From NCBI GenBank assembly GCA_965228125.1, contig OZ245791.1:1488001-1552000 (forward strand): a stretch of DNA of 64,000 bases, written 5' to 3'. Shown one piece after another: positions 55,059 through 63,925 of the stretch (positions are counted from its first letter, which is position 1; each line of letters begins with the position of its first letter). The DNA is from GWF2-38-69 sp965228125 (GTDB lineage Bacteria > Verrucomicrobiota > Lentisphaeria > Victivallales > GWF2-38-69). The notes under the pieces were generated by a model. It saw nothing but the letters and a program-made list of their open reading frames with translations, was not told the DNA's origin and did no database searches. A program made the translations under genes and the position numbers.

Positions 55059-55886
55059 CTAGTATACTTCAGGGACAAAAGTCTGTTCTGTAATTGGAGG
55101 CCTCACATAGCCTTTCGCCGCTTTTCTTGGTTCAAGTTTAAAAGGCTTTGGAGTAAGATCCTCATATTTTATGAGGCTAAGAATATGGCTTATACAATTC
55201 AATCTTGCTCTCTTTTTATCATCGGCATTGACGACATACCATGGAGACTGTTTTGTATCTGTAAAAGAGAACATAATATCCTTTGCCTTGGAATAATCTT
55301 CCCACATGTCTCTTGACTTGAGATCCATTGGGCTTAATTTCCAACGCTTTGTAGGATCGTCTATTCTTGACTGGAATCTCTTTTCTTCTTCATTTGGATT
55401 TACGGAAAACCAGTATTTAATAAGTATAATGCCTGAGCGCATCAGCATTTTTTCAAATTCAGGTGCAGTTCTTAGGAAATCCTGATATTCATCTTCTTTG
55501 CAAAACCCCATTACTTTTTCGACACCCGCTCTGTTGTACCAGCTTCTGTCAAATATCTTCATCTCTCCGGCAGCGGGAAGGTGCTCAACATATCTTTGAA
55601 AATACCATTGAGTTTTTTCTCTTTCTGTAGGAACACCCAAAGCAACAATACTGCATATTCTGGGATTTAGACATTCTGTAACGGTTTTAATAACACCGCC
55701 TTTGCCTGCTGCATCTCTTCCTTCAAAAATGATTGCGACCTTAAGCCCTTTATGTTTTATCCATTCCTGAAGCTTAACAAGCTCTATTTGTAACTTCCTC
55801 AGTTCTTTTTCGTAGAATTCTTTATCCAATTTCCCCTTGGAATTAGAACTTTTTACTTCTTTTTCTTTGTCTTTTTTGTCTCCCAT
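55059..55886 (-). CDS. ppk2: Polyphosphate kinase 2
   Basis: A 275-residue PPK2-family kinase that uses polyphosphate to phosphorylate nucleotides or the reverse. Walker A EGRDAAGKGGVIKTV, Walker B FDRSWYNRAGVEKVMGF and the lid ESKRFQSRIDDP-like region are present. The N-terminus is a lysine- and glutamate-rich extension. Short single-domain PPK2 class I type. It is 39 bases after the arnA-type decarboxylase gene, in the same orientation. Confidence 0.93.
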   Translation of the reverse strand: MGDKKDKEKEVKSSNSKGKLDKEFYEKELRKLQIELVKLQEWIKHKGLKVAIIFEGRDAAGKGGVIKTVTECLNPRICSIVALGVPTEREKTQWYFQRYVEHLPAAGEMKIFDRSWYNRAGVEKVMGFCKEDEYQDFLRTAPEFEKMLMRSGIILIKYWFSVNPNEEEKRFQSRIDDPTKRWKLSPMDLKSRDMWEDYSKAKDIMFSFTDTKQSPWYVVNADDKKRARLNCISHILSLIKYEDLTPKPFKLEPRKAAKGYVRPPITEQTFVPEVY

Positions 55887-55925
55887 AATGTTGCAGTCCT
55901 TATTCTATTTTAGAGTTTAAAAAAC

Positions 55926-56972
55926 TTAATCTTCTAAGTAATCATCAAGAAAGTAATTTACTGCTCCGGTAATTGCATCGTACATACCAACTTTTGGCTC
56001 CCACCCAAGATATTTTTTGGCATTTTCAATTGATGGGCGTCTATGAGTAACATCCTGATAGCCTTTTCCGTAGTAGTTATTGGAAGACTCTACAATTATT
56101 TTTGAAGTTGGAGGAAATTTTTTCCGTTGAGGATGTTTTTCAAATATATCAATTGTCATTTCAGCCAGCTCTTTTATGCTTGCTTCATTAGTAGGTGTAC
56201 CAAGATTGAAAATCCTGCCTTCTGAGCAACCATCTTTATTTTCAATTATTTTGAATAACCCTTCTATCCCATCCCTTACATCTGTAAAACAACGTTTTTG
56301 CTCACCCCCATCAACTAGTTTAATTGGGGTACCGTCAACTAAGTTGACTACAAACTGAGTGATAACTCTTGAGCTTCCAAGCCTTGCGGAATCCAATGTA
56401 TCAAGCTTTGGCCCGACCCAGTTAAACGGCCTAAAAAGAGAAAACTTTAATCCCTGCTGCATTCCATACGCCCAGATAACTCTGTCAAGAAGCTGCTTAG
56501 AACAGGAATATATCCAACGGGGCTTATTAATCGGGCCTGTAATAAGCGGAGAAGTTTCTTCATCAAAGTAATCATCCGTACACATTCCATAGACTTCAGA
56601 CGTAGAAGGGAATATAACTCTTTTGCCATATTTGACACAATATCTGATGATCCTTAAATTTTCTTCAAAGTCCAGTTCAAACACGCGTAGAGGATTTTTG
56701 ACGTAAGTAAGCGGAGTAGCTATAGCTACTAAAGGAAGGACAACATCGCATTTTCTAACATGATATTCAATCCATTCTCTGTGTATGGATATGTCTCCTT
56801 CTCTAAAATGGAATCGCGGATTATTTATAGAATCTCCAAGTTTCTCACAAGATAAATCAAGCCCGTAAACTTCATAATTGTAATCGTCAAGCAATCTTTT
56901 TGTGAGTGCGTTTCCTATAAAACCATTTACTCCAAGAATCAAAACTTTTGTAGTAGCTTGTTTCTTTGGCAT
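55926..56972 (-). CDS. UDP-glucuronate C4''-decarboxylase (ArnA C-domain-like)
   Basis: A 348-residue short-chain dehydrogenase that corresponds throughout to the C-terminal domain of ArnA, which oxidatively decarboxylates UDP-glucuronate to UDP-4-ketopentose. NAD motif GVNGFIGNALTKRLL, PSTSEVYGM, Y-x3-K in YSCSKQLLDRVIWAYG, LFRPFNWVGP, and the final SNNYYGKGYQDVTHRRPS are all ArnA-like. It is a separate gene, unlike the fused E. coli ArnA. The formyltransferase half is encoded 96 bases upstream. Confidence 0.92.
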   Translation of the reverse strand: MPKKQATTKVLILGVNGFIGNALTKRLLDDYNYEVYGLDLSCEKLGDSINNPRFHFREGDISIHREWIEYHVRKCDVVLPLVAIATPLTYVKNPLRVFELDFEENLRIIRYCVKYGKRVIFPSTSEVYGMCTDDYFDEETSPLITGPINKPRWIYSCSKQLLDRVIWAYGMQQGLKFSLFRPFNWVGPKLDTLDSARLGSSRVITQFVVNLVDGTPIKLVDGGEQKRCFTDVRDGIEGLFKIIENKDGCSEGRIFNLGTPTNEASIKELAEMTIDIFEKHPQRKKFPPTSKIIVESSNNYYGKGYQDVTHRRPSIENAKKYLGWEPKVGMYDAITGAVNYFLDDYLED

Positions 56973-57068
56973 CTTTTGTCTCCTTTAAAATAAGGTATTA
57001 ACTATTAGTTAAAGCGTCATTAATCATGACAATTATATCCTTGCCAAATTCGATATACAATAGCCTTT

Positions 57069-58001
57069 TTACGGTTCATCGTCAAAAGCTGTCCCTACAC
57101 GAATGTCGCACTTGGCTAAAATAGCCAGGGAATCGAGATTGTCATCTTCATTGACTTTTCCTTTCTGGATTATCAAACTGCCTTTCCCTGCAGCAATGGT
57201 TAAGGGGTTTAGTGCAACTACTTCTCCAGGCATGCTTTCTTTTGGAGAATGAGTTAGCATCTTAGATTCCCAGATTATTATTTTCTTGCCATTGCAATAA
57301 GTAAATGCCCCTGGGAAGGGATCCGTAACAGCCCTCACCAAATTATGGATCTCAAATGCACTTTTATCCCAGTGAATTTGACCGTCTTGGGGTTTTCTTC
57401 CTCCAAAATAGGACGCTAGACTTTCATCCTGAACATGAGATTTTGCAGTCCCTTTGAGTATTTCAGGCAAGACTCTCTTCAAAAGAATAATCCCTGCATT
57501 TTCCATTTTTGGCTGAAGTGTCTTTATATTGTCTTCGTCAAGTATATCAAAAGCTTGCTGGTCGATAATTTCTCCCCTGTCGGCTTTTTTTACCATTTTA
57601 TGCAAAGTAACTCCGGTTTTTGTCTCTCCATGAAGCACTGCCCAGTTTAGGGGGGATCTCCCTCTGTATTTTGGAAGCAATGAACCGTGAAGATTATATG
57701 CATTATTATTTACGATATTAAGTATCTCCTCGGAAATCATCTGTCGATAATAGAACGAAAAAAGAACGTCAGGTTTCATTTCCCTTATCAACTGAATGAA
57801 TTCCGGAGTATTCGGAGACGCCGGCTTATAAACTTTGATTCCTTTTTTTTCGGCAATATTAGCTACTGATTCGAAGTAGATTTTTTCGTTTGGGTCATCT
57901 TCATGTGTAACAAGCGCACAAATTTCATAACCGCTTTTTAGAAGCTCTTCGAGCCCTACCTTACCAAGGACATTGTATGCAAAAACTATCGCTTTCATCA
58001 T
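57069..58001 (-). CDS. UDP-L-Ara4N formyltransferase-like (ArnA N-domain-like)
   Basis: A 310-residue formyltransferase matching ArnA's N-terminal domain, which adds a formyl group from N10-formyl-THF to UDP-L-Ara4N. The catalytic Asn-His-Asp are in NLHGSLLPKYRGRSPLNW and KKADRGEIIDQ. Together with the following decarboxylase gene this is a split ArnA; ArnB, ArnC, ArnD and ArnT are not in the window. ATG at 58001 or the next codon at 57998 could start. Confidence 0.9.
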   Translation of the reverse strand: MMKAIVFAYNVLGKVGLEELLKSGYEICALVTHEDDPNEKIYFESVANIAEKKGIKVYKPASPNTPEFIQLIREMKPDVLFSFYYRQMISEEILNIVNNNAYNLHGSLLPKYRGRSPLNWAVLHGETKTGVTLHKMVKKADRGEIIDQQAFDILDEDNIKTLQPKMENAGIILLKRVLPEILKGTAKSHVQDESLASYFGGRKPQDGQIHWDKSAFEIHNLVRAVTDPFPGAFTYCNGKKIIIWESKMLTHSPKESMPGEVVALNPLTIAAGKGSLIIQKGKVNEDDNLDSLAILAKCDIRVGTAFDDEP

Positions 58002-58239
58002 CCACCCTTATTATTCGTTTTTAAGAGAAAGAAGCCTTACTTTTCTAAATATAGGCAACAAAAGAGCCGTTTTGTATCGGGGTTTGGAAAAAGCATAAAA
58101 AATACTCCTGATTATTCCCTACGTGTCAACGAAAGCTGTAAGTGAAGCTTTTAATCTTTCCTTAAATTTGAAGGTAGAGAGAGCAAGTGATATACTTAGA
58201 AATTAATTGTTACTTGAAAAGGTAAGTAATTTAAAAAAT

Positions 58240-58316
58240 GCGCCCGTAGCTCAGCTGGATAGAGCGTCTGCCTCCGGAGCAGAAGGTCGTGGGTTCGAAT
58301 CCCGCCGGGCGCACCA
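58240..58316 (+). tRNA. tRNA-Arg (anticodon CCG)
   Basis: A 77-base tRNA with encoded CCA: acceptor GCGCCCG pairing GGGCGC, D-arm, anticodon loop CTCCGGA (CCG), GTTCGAATC T-arm. A perfect rho-independent terminator follows. Confidence 0.97.
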
Positions 58317-58330
58317 TTGTAATATGTTTT

Positions 58331-58360
58331 AGCGCTGATGCAAACATCAGCGCTTTTTTT
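58331..58360 (+). terminator. Rho-independent terminator of tRNA-Arg
   Basis: AGCGCTGATG and CATCAGCGCT, a perfect 10-bp stem with a CAAA loop and a run of T, 14 bases after the tRNA. Confidence 0.95.
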
Positions 58361-58371
58361 CTCAATAGGAT

Positions 58372-59388
58372 TTACCCTAGTAAATCTTTCACTCTCTGTG
58401 CTTCAGCTTCAATCCCTGCTACCAAATCATTTATTATATCAGCGACAGGTTCGGATTTATCAACAAGTCCGACCGATTGTCCTGACATAAGTGAACCATA
58501 ATCCACATCACCATCCTGAACAGCTTTTCTCAATGCACCCATCCAATATTCTTCAACTTTATGCTGGGCAACATTTCTTGTTATAATGCCTTCATCAATT
58601 TGCTTAATTAAGTCAAGTTGGAGTTTGCCAAACTGATCATATCCTTTATTTCTTAAAGCCCTTACTGCAACTACAGGTAAACGACTATCAAATTGCGGGG
58701 TAGCAACGGCATCTCTGGCATTTGCGCTAATGAATTTCTGTTTGAATTTCGGATGAGCAAGGCATTCCTCTGCCATAGCAAAACGAGTGCCAAGCTGAAC
58801 TCCAGAAGCTCCCATAAGAAGCATATGAGCAGAAAGTTTTCCTGTGGCCAACCCACCTGCTACAAATACCGGAACTTCGGATATCGCAAAAAGAACCTGT
58901 TGGAGCAAAACCACTAAACTCACATGCCCCACATGGCCTCCGGCTTCCATCCCTTCGAGCATTATAGCATCAGCGCCATATCTAACCATTCTATAAGCTA
59001 TTGAGTCTGTAGAAGCAAAACATATTACTTTTGCTCCAGTTTCTTTTGCAATTCTGATTTCTTCTTTGTCAGGGAAACCACCGGCAAATATTACATAAGG
59101 CAACTTCAATTCCTTAATTAATTCCAAATGCTGTTTATACGCCGGAGCAATCGTAATAATATTTACGCCAAAAGGTTTATCTGTGAGCTTTCTTGTTTCT
59201 TCTACCTGCTTTTTAAAAATTTCCGGAGGAGTATTCCCTCCTGCCAGACACCCAAAGCCGCCGGCATTACAAACAGCTGAGACCAAGTGCGGCTCGCTTA
59301 CCCATGTCATAGCTCCGGAAATTATCGGATATTTGACACCTAAAAAATCGCTTCCTCTTTTAAAAAGCTTTTGTGATAAAACGGACAT
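58372..59388 (-). CDS. FabK/nitronate monooxygenase-type flavoenzyme
   Basis: A 338-residue FMN TIM barrel of the nitronate monooxygenase/enoyl-ACP reductase II family. The opening GVKYPIISGAMTWVS, ADAIMLEGMEAGGHVGH, FVAGGLATG and GASGVQLGTRFA form the FMN and phosphate sites; the EAGGHVG region is also typical of FabK. The distinction between fatty acid elongation and nitronate oxidation cannot be made from motifs alone. No fab genes are adjacent. Confidence 0.88.
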   Translation of the reverse strand: MSVLSQKLFKRGSDFLGVKYPIISGAMTWVSEPHLVSAVCNAGGFGCLAGGNTPPEIFKKQVEETRKLTDKPFGVNIITIAPAYKQHLELIKELKLPYVIFAGGFPDKEEIRIAKETGAKVICFASTDSIAYRMVRYGADAIMLEGMEAGGHVGHVSLVVLLQQVLFAISEVPVFVAGGLATGKLSAHMLLMGASGVQLGTRFAMAEECLAHPKFKQKFISANARDAVATPQFDSRLPVVAVRALRNKGYDQFGKLQLDLIKQIDEGIITRNVAQHKVEEYWMGALRKAVQDGDVDYGSLMSGQSVGLVDKSEPVADIINDLVAGIEAEAQRVKDLLG

Positions 59389-59538
59389 TATTTTACTCCT
59401 ATTTTGTCATTGAACTAATATTCTATAACACATTCATTTTATAGTTTATAATTTAGCAAATCCACGCTTCTATCTAATTTTAAGCCAAAAATCAATTGAT
59501 TTTTAATTGCAGATAACTATATTCTGCTCTCTACTCAA

Positions 59539-59624
59539 GCCGAAGTGGCGAAATGGCAGACGCGCTAGACTCAAAATCTAGTACCAGCGATGGTGTGTGG
59601 GTTCAAGTCCCACCTTCGGTACCA
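59539..59624 (+). tRNA. tRNA-Leu (anticodon CAA)
   Basis: An 86-base class II tRNA with CCA encoded: GCCGAAG/CTTCGGT acceptor, anticodon stem CTAGA/TCTAG with loop CTCAAAA (CAA), a long variable arm and GGTTCAAGTCCCACC. Only five bases separate it from the stop of the convergent GH3 gene. Confidence 0.97.
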
Positions 59625-59629
59625 CCTTA

Positions 59630-61924
59630 TTATTTTACAGTCACACTGGCGCTTTGATGATCAACTGAGTTGCTTCCAATGTAGATATTATAATCTCCTG
59701 TTTCGACTACTTCCTTCATATCTATGCCGTAAAGAGATAATTCTTCAGTCCCGATATTAAATGTAACTTTAACTGTTTTCCCTGCTTCAATAGCTACTTT
59801 TTTAAAGCCCTTTAGCAGTTCTACAGGTCTGGCAATAGGAGAAACCGGCTTATTTACATAAAGCTGAACTACTTCTTCTCCGTCCACTTTTCCTATATTT
59901 GTTACATCTACAGAAGCTGTCACTGAACCGCCTGCGGGAATTTCTTTAGTGCTCAATTCAATGGGAGAGTAAGAGAACTTTGTATAGCTTAATCCATACC
60001 CGAAAGGATAAAGAGGAGCATTATCAATGTCGAGATATCTTGAAACATATTTTGCCGAAGGGCCTCCAAGCATGACTGCATTCATCATATTGATAGGATT
60101 CAATAACTTTGAGACGCTCACTTGCGTAGAATTTTCAACAGCAGCAGGCCTTCCTGTATTCAAATAACTATAGAAAATAGGAATCTGCCCGACTGATTTC
60201 GGGAATGTCACAGGAAGTTTTCCTGAAGGATTATACTTGCCAAATAGCACATCAGCAATAGCATTCCCTGCTTCGCTTCCAGGATACCACACTTCCAGAA
60301 TCGCAGGAATATTTCTATCTTCCCAAAGCAGTGTGAGAGGACGGCCGTTGAAAAGAACAAGCACAACAGGTTTACCTGTTTCATAAAGAGCCTTAAGAAG
60401 TTTCTGCTGAACTCCGGGAAGGCCTAGTTCGGATCTTGAAGCTGCTTCACCTGACATTGTGCTGCCTTCGCCGAGGACAGCAATTATAACGTCTGCATTT
60501 TTGGCTATTTTACATGCCGGTTCAATCATTGATTCATCTGCGGTATTAATTTCACAGCCTGGTTGATAACAAAGTTCAGTTCCTTCCGGGAGAGCATTTT
60601 TAATCCCCTGAAATACGGAAACCGTGTCTTTTCCGTCGCCAAGCCCACACCATGGGCCGATAGGATCAATTTTGCTTGTAGAAAGAGGTCCTACAATAGC
60701 AATTGTTTTCAAATCCCTTTTTAACGGAAGCAGAGAGTTGTCATTTTTCAGAAGAACTATTGAGCGTTTTGCAACATCTCTGGCATCATCTTTGATTGAT
60801 TGGGAAAGTACGACTTTTGCTTCTTTTTCAGGATTACAGTATTTATATGGGTTATCAAAAAGCCCTAACTGGAATTTTTTAGCAAGCACATTTGCTACAG
60901 CTTTGTCCAGAGTTTCCTCTGAAACTTTCTTTTCTTTAATAAGATCGGGCAATTGATTAATATAGGCGCTTGCCATCATATCTATATCCATGCCTGCATT
61001 GATAGCCATTTCGGCAGCCTGAGCTTGAGAACCTGCAACTCCCCAGTTAATCATTTCGTTAATCGCATTCCAATCTGAAACAGTTATGCCTGAAAAGCCC
61101 CACTGTTTTCTGAGAACATCTGTCAAAAGTTGTTTATTGGCAGACATAGGAATTCCATTAATAGTAGTAAATGCCGGCATAATAGATGCTACGCCTGCAT
61201 CAACTGCTGCTTTGAAAGGAGGAAGGTAAACTTCATTGAGAGTTCTTTCTGATATATCAACTGTAAAATAATCTCTTCCAGCCTGTACTGCCCCGTACCC
61301 TACATAATGTTTTGCGGTAGCCAGCATAGAAGTTTCTTCGGAATAGCTGTTACCCTGAAATGCCTTTACACTTGCAACACCCATAACTGATGTTAAATAC
61401 GGATCTTCTCCAAAACCTTCAACAATTCTTCCCCACCTTGGGTCTCTTGCAATATCGACCATTGGGGTAAAAGTCCAATTTATTCCTGAAGTTGAAGCTT
61501 CTATTGCCGCATCGTGTTGAGCTTTTTCTACTACTCCGGCATCCCAGCTTGAAGCCATGGCAAGCGGTACAGGAAATATAGTTTTATAACCATGAATCAC
61601 GTCAAGCCCGAAAAGAAGAGGAATCCCAAGTCTTGACTGTTCGACAGCTACTTTCTGGTATTTAGCTACCTCGTCAGCACCTGTAATATTCAACAGCGAT
61701 CCTACTTTCCCTGCCTTAATGTAAGTCGTTACATCAATTTGTTCTCCGGCAGGTCCTGTAAGCATGGTACCTGAATACTGAGTTAACTGCCCAATCTTCT
61801 CCTCAAGTGTCATTTTGGAGATTAATTCGGCCACTTTCTTATCCACATTATCCTGGCCTATGCAAAGACTTGATAAGCCAATAATAACAAATGAAGCTGT
61901 TAATGAAAAGAAAAAATTTTTCAT
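59630..61924 (-). CDS. bglX: Exported beta-glucosidase-like glycoside hydrolase, family 3
   Basis: A 764-residue GH3 enzyme with a signal peptide (MKNFFFSLTASFVIIGLSSLCIG). The N-terminal domain has MTLEEKIGQLTQYSG, the arginine/lysine-His KHYVGYGAVQAGRDY and the nucleophile Asp in SDWNAINEM; the alpha/beta sandwich domain has GEGSTMSGEAASRSELGLPG; the C-terminal fibronectin type III domain starts at about 660. Probably periplasmic, releasing terminal glucose or xylose. The frame is open 11 codons upstream, but AAAAGGGGA supports the ATG at 61924. Confidence 0.95.
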   Translation of the reverse strand: MKNFFFSLTASFVIIGLSSLCIGQDNVDKKVAELISKMTLEEKIGQLTQYSGTMLTGPAGEQIDVTTYIKAGKVGSLLNITGADEVAKYQKVAVEQSRLGIPLLFGLDVIHGYKTIFPVPLAMASSWDAGVVEKAQHDAAIEASTSGINWTFTPMVDIARDPRWGRIVEGFGEDPYLTSVMGVASVKAFQGNSYSEETSMLATAKHYVGYGAVQAGRDYFTVDISERTLNEVYLPPFKAAVDAGVASIMPAFTTINGIPMSANKQLLTDVLRKQWGFSGITVSDWNAINEMINWGVAGSQAQAAEMAINAGMDIDMMASAYINQLPDLIKEKKVSEETLDKAVANVLAKKFQLGLFDNPYKYCNPEKEAKVVLSQSIKDDARDVAKRSIVLLKNDNSLLPLKRDLKTIAIVGPLSTSKIDPIGPWCGLGDGKDTVSVFQGIKNALPEGTELCYQPGCEINTADESMIEPACKIAKNADVIIAVLGEGSTMSGEAASRSELGLPGVQQKLLKALYETGKPVVLVLFNGRPLTLLWEDRNIPAILEVWYPGSEAGNAIADVLFGKYNPSGKLPVTFPKSVGQIPIFYSYLNTGRPAAVENSTQVSVSKLLNPINMMNAVMLGGPSAKYVSRYLDIDNAPLYPFGYGLSYTKFSYSPIELSTKEIPAGGSVTASVDVTNIGKVDGEEVVQLYVNKPVSPIARPVELLKGFKKVAIEAGKTVKVTFNIGTEELSLYGIDMKEVVETGDYNIYIGSNSVDHQSASVTVK

Positions 61925-62092
61925 CCTATCCCCTTTTAAATTTTTTAAGACATTCAACTACTATGGAGTAGATGATAGTACAATTGGTGAAGCTTGTGAA
62001 GAGGATGAATATTGAAAAAGCAATAGAACCCTTGGATAACTTGGATAATAGGTAAGAGAATTATTTTGTAATGTTGAGATTCTATGCAAACG

Positions 62093-62130
62093 CTGAACAA
62101 AACAAAATAGGACGGAAATTAATCCGCCCT
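62093..62130 (-). terminator. Terminator after the exported sHSP gene
   Basis: GGGCGGA and TCCGTCC (one G-T pair) around TTAATT, followed by TATTTTGTTTTG on the minus strand. Confidence 0.8.
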
Positions 62131-62158
62131 GATTTTCCGGTTAAGTAGTTAGATTTTA

Positions 62159-62785
62159 TTAATCAACTTGAATTGTTTTTGCCTGGCTCTGTTTTTTTGA
62201 TTCTATTTTTGGCAATATTACAGATAGAATTCCATCTTTGTAGCTAGAAGAAATCTTGTCTGCATCTACATCAGCAGGGATTGTCACCGACTGAACAAAC
62301 TGACTTGTACAGTTTTCATAATTTTCTGAACCGTCAGAATTTTTATCCTCGACTTTTTTTGAAGCCTCATAACTGATTGTCAAAACTCTGTTATCAACCT
62401 TTATAGTTACATCTTTTTTGTCAATTCCAGGCGCAATAAGCTGAAGAACATATTTATCATTTTTAGATATAAGCTTTGATTGCGGATAATTAGACTTGGC
62501 AGAAAAATTTGAATTGGGAACATAATAAAAATTATCATTCATCTGCTCCATTATTCTGGCCTGCCTGGCAACCATTGCATTAATATAGTCTGAAGCGGAA
62601 ATATAGCCTGTAGGAGCAGTATTTTGAATTGTAGCAGATGGAGATGATGTCTGAATCTGTACCTTTGGCGATGAATTAACTATCTGCGCCTGATCCGCGC
62701 TGTTATCTTCTGCGGCAGATAGCAGAAATGAAATTGTCATAGCTGAAAAACAGCCAATAAACAAATAGGTTTTCTTGTATAGCAT
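62159..62785 (-). CDS. Exported small heat-shock protein (alpha-crystallin domain)
   Basis: A 208-residue alpha-crystallin protein with a signal peptide (residues 1 to about 24, core LFIGCFSAMTISFLLSAAE), suggesting a periplasmic chaperone. The crystallin domain spans about residues 100-205: YVLQLIAPGIDKKDVTIKV, NRVLTISYEASKK and YKDGILSVILPKIE. Residues 25-95 are Ser/Thr-rich and unstructured. Strong AAGGAGGT lies before the ATG. It is third in a row of sHSPs but has a stem-loop ahead of it at 62845-62872. Exported sHSPs are uncommon. Confidence 0.9.
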   Translation of the reverse strand: MLYKKTYLFIGCFSAMTISFLLSAAEDNSADQAQIVNSSPKVQIQTSSPSATIQNTAPTGYISASDYINAMVARQARIMEQMNDNFYYVPNSNFSAKSNYPQSKLISKNDKYVLQLIAPGIDKKDVTIKVDNRVLTISYEASKKVEDKNSDGSENYENCTSQFVQSVTIPADVDADKISSSYKDGILSVILPKIESKKQSQAKTIQVD

Positions 62786-62844
62786 TGTTTATACCTCCTT
62801 GTTAATTGAATATTGTTTAGCCTAACCGGATTTTGAAAAATATA

Positions 62845-62872
62845 GAAAGCGATGGATTTTTCCATCGCTTTT
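62845..62872 (-). terminator. Stem-loop between sHSP genes
   Basis: AAAGCGATGGA and TCCATCGCTTT form an 11-bp perfect stem with a 4-base loop; the T run on the minus side is broken (CTATATTTTTC), so attenuation is more likely than full termination. Confidence 0.7.
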
Positions 62873-62879
62873 CAGGTAT

Positions 62880-63284
62880 TTATTCGGATTTTATTTTTAT
62901 TTTTCTTGGTTTAACTTTTTCGGATTTTGGGAGAAGTACTGTAAGAACTCCGTTTTTCATCTTTGCAGAAATTTTATCTACATTGATATCAGCTAAAACT
63001 GAAAATGACCTCTCATATCTGCCGTTTATAAATTCTTCTCTCAAGCTTCTGTAGTCATGAGATTCTATTTCAGAGTCTATAGTACCTGCAAACGATATAA
63101 TTTTGTCCTCAAATGATACGTCCAATCCTTTTTCATCTACTCCAGACATTTCCGATATAATGACAATATCATTCTTGTTTTCAAAAATATCTGTTCTAGG
63201 ATTCAAAATAACTTCATCTGCCACATTTTCAGTAGATTTAAACTCTTTTGCCGGTTTCTGGATTATACAATTTTTGCTTTTCAT
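62880..63284 (-). CDS. Small heat-shock protein (alpha-crystallin domain), second copy
   Basis: A 134-residue alpha-crystallin protein, cytoplasmic. DIVIISEMSGVDEKGLDVSF opens the domain (about residue 38), and MKNGVLTVLLPKSEKVKPRKIKI is the C-terminal GVLTV motif with a KIKI-type tail. AGGAGGT precedes the ATG. Starts 14 bases after the first sHSP gene ends; likely cotranscribed. Confidence 0.93.
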   Translation of the reverse strand: MKSKNCIIQKPAKEFKSTENVADEVILNPRTDIFENKNDIVIISEMSGVDEKGLDVSFEDKIISFAGTIDSEIESHDYRSLREEFINGRYERSFSVLADINVDKISAKMKNGVLTVLLPKSEKVKPRKIKIKSE

Positions 63285-63298
63285 AGTAATACCTCCTT

Positions 63299-63724
63299 TT
63301 ACTCTGCATGAACTGATATTTTTTTGGGTTTGCTTTGTTCTGCTCTTGGCAATTGAATTTTAAGGATACCATTTTTAAGGCTTGCCTTTACAGCTTCAGA
63401 ATTAATTTCATAAGGAAGATTAAAAGTCCTTATAAATTTCCCGGCATAAATTTCCTTACGATGAATTTGAACTTCATCATTTTTATGATCGTCTTTCTTT
63501 TCTGCTTCTATTGTTAAATTGTTGCCCAGTAAATTTATATGTATTTCATCCTGCGCCAGCCCTGGCATCTGGGCTATTACTTGTATCTCATTTCCGTTAT
63601 CATAAATGTTTACTTTCGGAAATGAATTTCTCTCAAAAGAAATTCCGCTAAAGAGATCATTCATCTCCCTTTGCAGATTTCTTAATTGAGAAAACGCACT
63701 GTTGTCACTTGTTAGATTCCACAT
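63299..63724 (-). CDS. Small heat-shock protein (alpha-crystallin domain), first copy
   Basis: A 141-residue holdase chaperone. Residues 1-35 are the variable N-terminus (LRNLQREMNDLFSGISF is the typical amphipathic helix), residues 36-130 the alpha-crystallin domain (PKVNIYDNGNEIQVIAQMPG, then LKNGILKIQLPR), and the C-terminal KPKKISVHAE supplies an I-x-V-type dimer contact. Starts the sHSP operon. Strong AGGAGG lies 8 bases before the ATG, within a possible structural switch at 63722-63767. Confidence 0.95.
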   Translation of the reverse strand: MWNLTSDNSAFSQLRNLQREMNDLFSGISFERNSFPKVNIYDNGNEIQVIAQMPGLAQDEIHINLLGNNLTIEAEKKDDHKNDEVQIHRKEIYAGKFIRTFNLPYEINSEAVKASLKNGILKIQLPRAEQSKPKKISVHAE

Positions 63725-63767
63725 AACTTCTTCCTCCTATGTTATGGTTAGTTAATTACACCATAAC
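63722..63767 (-). promoter_or_regulatory. Inverted repeat and start-codon pairing in the sHSP leader
   Basis: On the minus strand GTTATGGT (63760-63767) and ACCATAAC (63741-63748) form an 8-bp perfect inverted repeat with an 11-base loop. CATAAC of the second arm can instead pair with GTTATG at the start codon (63722-63727), leaving AGGAGG in a 13-base loop. Confidence 0.5.
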
Positions 63768-63819
63768 CTTAACCGAGCATATGTCATGCCAATGCTCATT
63801 CGCACATTTAGGATAAGTA

Positions 63820-63877
63820 AAAATGTGACATATGTGACATTATTGCAGATATATGCGCATAATCATATGCGACATTT
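63820..63877. repeat. Imperfect inverted repeat upstream of the sHSP operon
   Basis: AAAATGTGACATATG (63820-63834) and CATATGCGACATTTT (63863-63877) are reverse complements except at two positions; a further ATGTGACAT copy overlaps the first. It may bind a regulator or be part of the promoter region. Confidence 0.4.
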
Positions 63878-63925
63878 TGGCGCTTTGAGAATATATTTGA
63901 CTCATATTATAAGGCTAATTATTAA

